From: Piscibacillus sp052246295
GTDB taxonomy: Bacteria > Bacillota > Bacilli > Bacillales > Alkalibacillaceae
Reading direction: 5' to 3' (one strand)
Length of the DNA stretch: 20,346 nucleotides
Assembly (NCBI GenBank): GCA_052246295.1
Contig: JBQQCO010000035.1
The notes under the pieces are model-generated. The model had not been told where the DNA came from and ran no database searches. It saw only the letters and a program-made list of their open reading frames with translations. The first letter of the stretch is position 1. Every line of letters begins with the position of its first letter. Position numbers and translations under genes: made by a program. Shown here piece after piece: positions 19,747 through 20,346 of the stretch.

Positions 19747-20172
19747 TTATCGACGCTCCTTATCTGAGAATTCCTCTTTAATTTCTTGAGTTACACTCTT
19801 GCTATCTTCATTAATGCTATTCAATCTGTCAGCTAACCCTGGTGGTACTAAGACACCTACAGCTGCTAAGTTCTCAATAATACTTAAACCTTCATTAGCT
19901 ATATAAAAAAGCACAGTCGCATATGTGACTGCACCATTTAACCCTAATATTTGATCAACTACGTTGGCCAAGATAATCACGACTAGAATCAATAACTTTC
20001 GAGCATAACCAAACAACGACTTTCTGGACCACAAGTTACCATTTTTAAGAGCTTTAAAAATCCCTGTTACAATATCCAACGCCATTAATAATAGTAGCAA
20101 GTGTAGAAACTTAACTTCTCCAAACAAATAAAAATGAGCTGCTTCTAAATAAGACAAATTAACACTTCCCAT
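19747..20172 (-). CDS. Phage holin (phage_holin_4_1 / TcdE family)
   Basis: A 141-residue membrane protein with three hydrophobic segments (LHLLLLLMALDIVTGIF, LLILVVIILANVVDQI, ATVLFYIANEGLSIIENL) and the LDIVTGIFKALKNG and NEGLSIIENL signatures of the phi29/TcdE holin family. It forms the membrane lesion that lets the endolysin reach the wall. The charged C-terminus (ITQEIKEEFSDKERR-like) is typical. AAGGAG sits upstream of ATG 20172. It is immediately upstream of the endolysin in one lysis cassette. Confidence 0.93.
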   Translation of the reverse strand: MGSVNLSYLEAAHFYLFGEVKFLHLLLLLMALDIVTGIFKALKNGNLWSRKSLFGYARKLLILVVIILANVVDQILGLNGAVTYATVLFYIANEGLSIIENLAAVGVLVPPGLADRLNSINEDSKSVTQEIKEEFSDKERR

Positions 20173-20228
20173 TCTTTCATCTCCTTATTAATCATCATAA
20201 GTTGACCCCCCTCTATATATTTGGTCAT

Positions 20229-20252
20229 AAAAAAAGAGGTGGTTAACACCTC
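20229..20252 (-). terminator. Terminator before the lysis cassette
   Basis: GAGGTG (20236-20241) / CACCTC (20247-20252) followed on the minus strand by TTTTTTTATG. Confidence 0.75.
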
Positions 20253-20272
20253 TCGTACTCCCAACAAGTTAA

Positions 20273-20346
20273 TTATGCTGTAAAACGTTCCGTCAATTTC
20301 TCTTTAACTAGGCTTTCTAACCCATCTAAACCAGGGTTAGCTTCGT
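20273..20346 (-). CDS. C-terminal end of an unidentified phage gene (partial)
   Basis: An open frame entering from the right edge and ending at TAA (20275-20273). The visible end reads EANPGLDGLESLVKEKL then TERFTA. The terminator 20229-20252 follows. Placed just before the holin, it is probably a late phage gene, but too little is visible to name it. Confidence 0.5.
   Translation of the reverse strand, partial: EANPGLDGLESLVKEKLTERFTA

Noticed and set aside
1..20346. CRISPR array or rRNA genes
   Set aside because: No regularly spaced identical repeats with unique spacers and no rRNA-like sequence; the three 53-bp repeats are att copies kilobases apart.

Overview
The window is AT-rich DNA from a low-GC Gram-positive bacterium (Bacillota, probably Bacillaceae or a relative). 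The evidence is strong AGGAGG-type ribosome binding sites, sigma-A-like promoters, U-rich terminators, and Bacillus-type integrases, holin and endolysin. Almost all of it is mobile DNA at a tRNA-Leu(CAA) gene. Three identical 53-bp copies of the 3' part of that tRNA (195-247, 5956-6008, 18635-18687) cut the window into a left flank, element A (~5.8 kb), element B (~12.7 kb), and the lysis end of a probable prophage on the right.

Element A (195-5955) starts with a tyrosine integrase split by a one-base frameshift. It carries a membrane PH-domain protein, two HNH-type proteins, two small unknown genes, and long gene-free stretches. Those stretches hold candidate small RNAs with their own promoters and terminators, a GC-richer block that looks like a folded RNA, and five copies of a GTTATATAC motif. 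Inverted arm-like repeats lie just inside both ends (309-350 and 5846-5887).

Element B (5956-18634) has an intact integrase next to the right att site, followed by a winged-helix protein that may act in replication or regulation. The middle holds small paralogous genes separated by duplicated intergenic DNA, a serine recombinase, and a 1.2-kb gene-free region that could be an origin or control region. Next comes a tightly overlapped leftward cluster: XRE regulator, TerS-like protein, coiled-coil protein, 26-residue membrane peptide, HTH protein and a second coiled-coil protein. Beyond it lie an HNH-AP2 endonuclease and a restriction-modification pair whose C5 methyltransferase carries an N-terminal ribbon-helix-helix segment. 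Two related membrane-anchored proteins sit near the two ends. A 26-bp repeat (23/26 identical) lies inverted inside both ends. The gene content suggests a phage satellite or other cryptic integrative element, but no primase, capsid or conjugation gene is visible, so this stays an inference.

Right of element B is a degenerate tRNA-Leu(CAA), then a complete tRNA-Leu(CAA) with its own promoter and terminator, then an M23 endolysin and a holin read toward the att site. This fits a third element, a prophage, abutting the same attachment locus.
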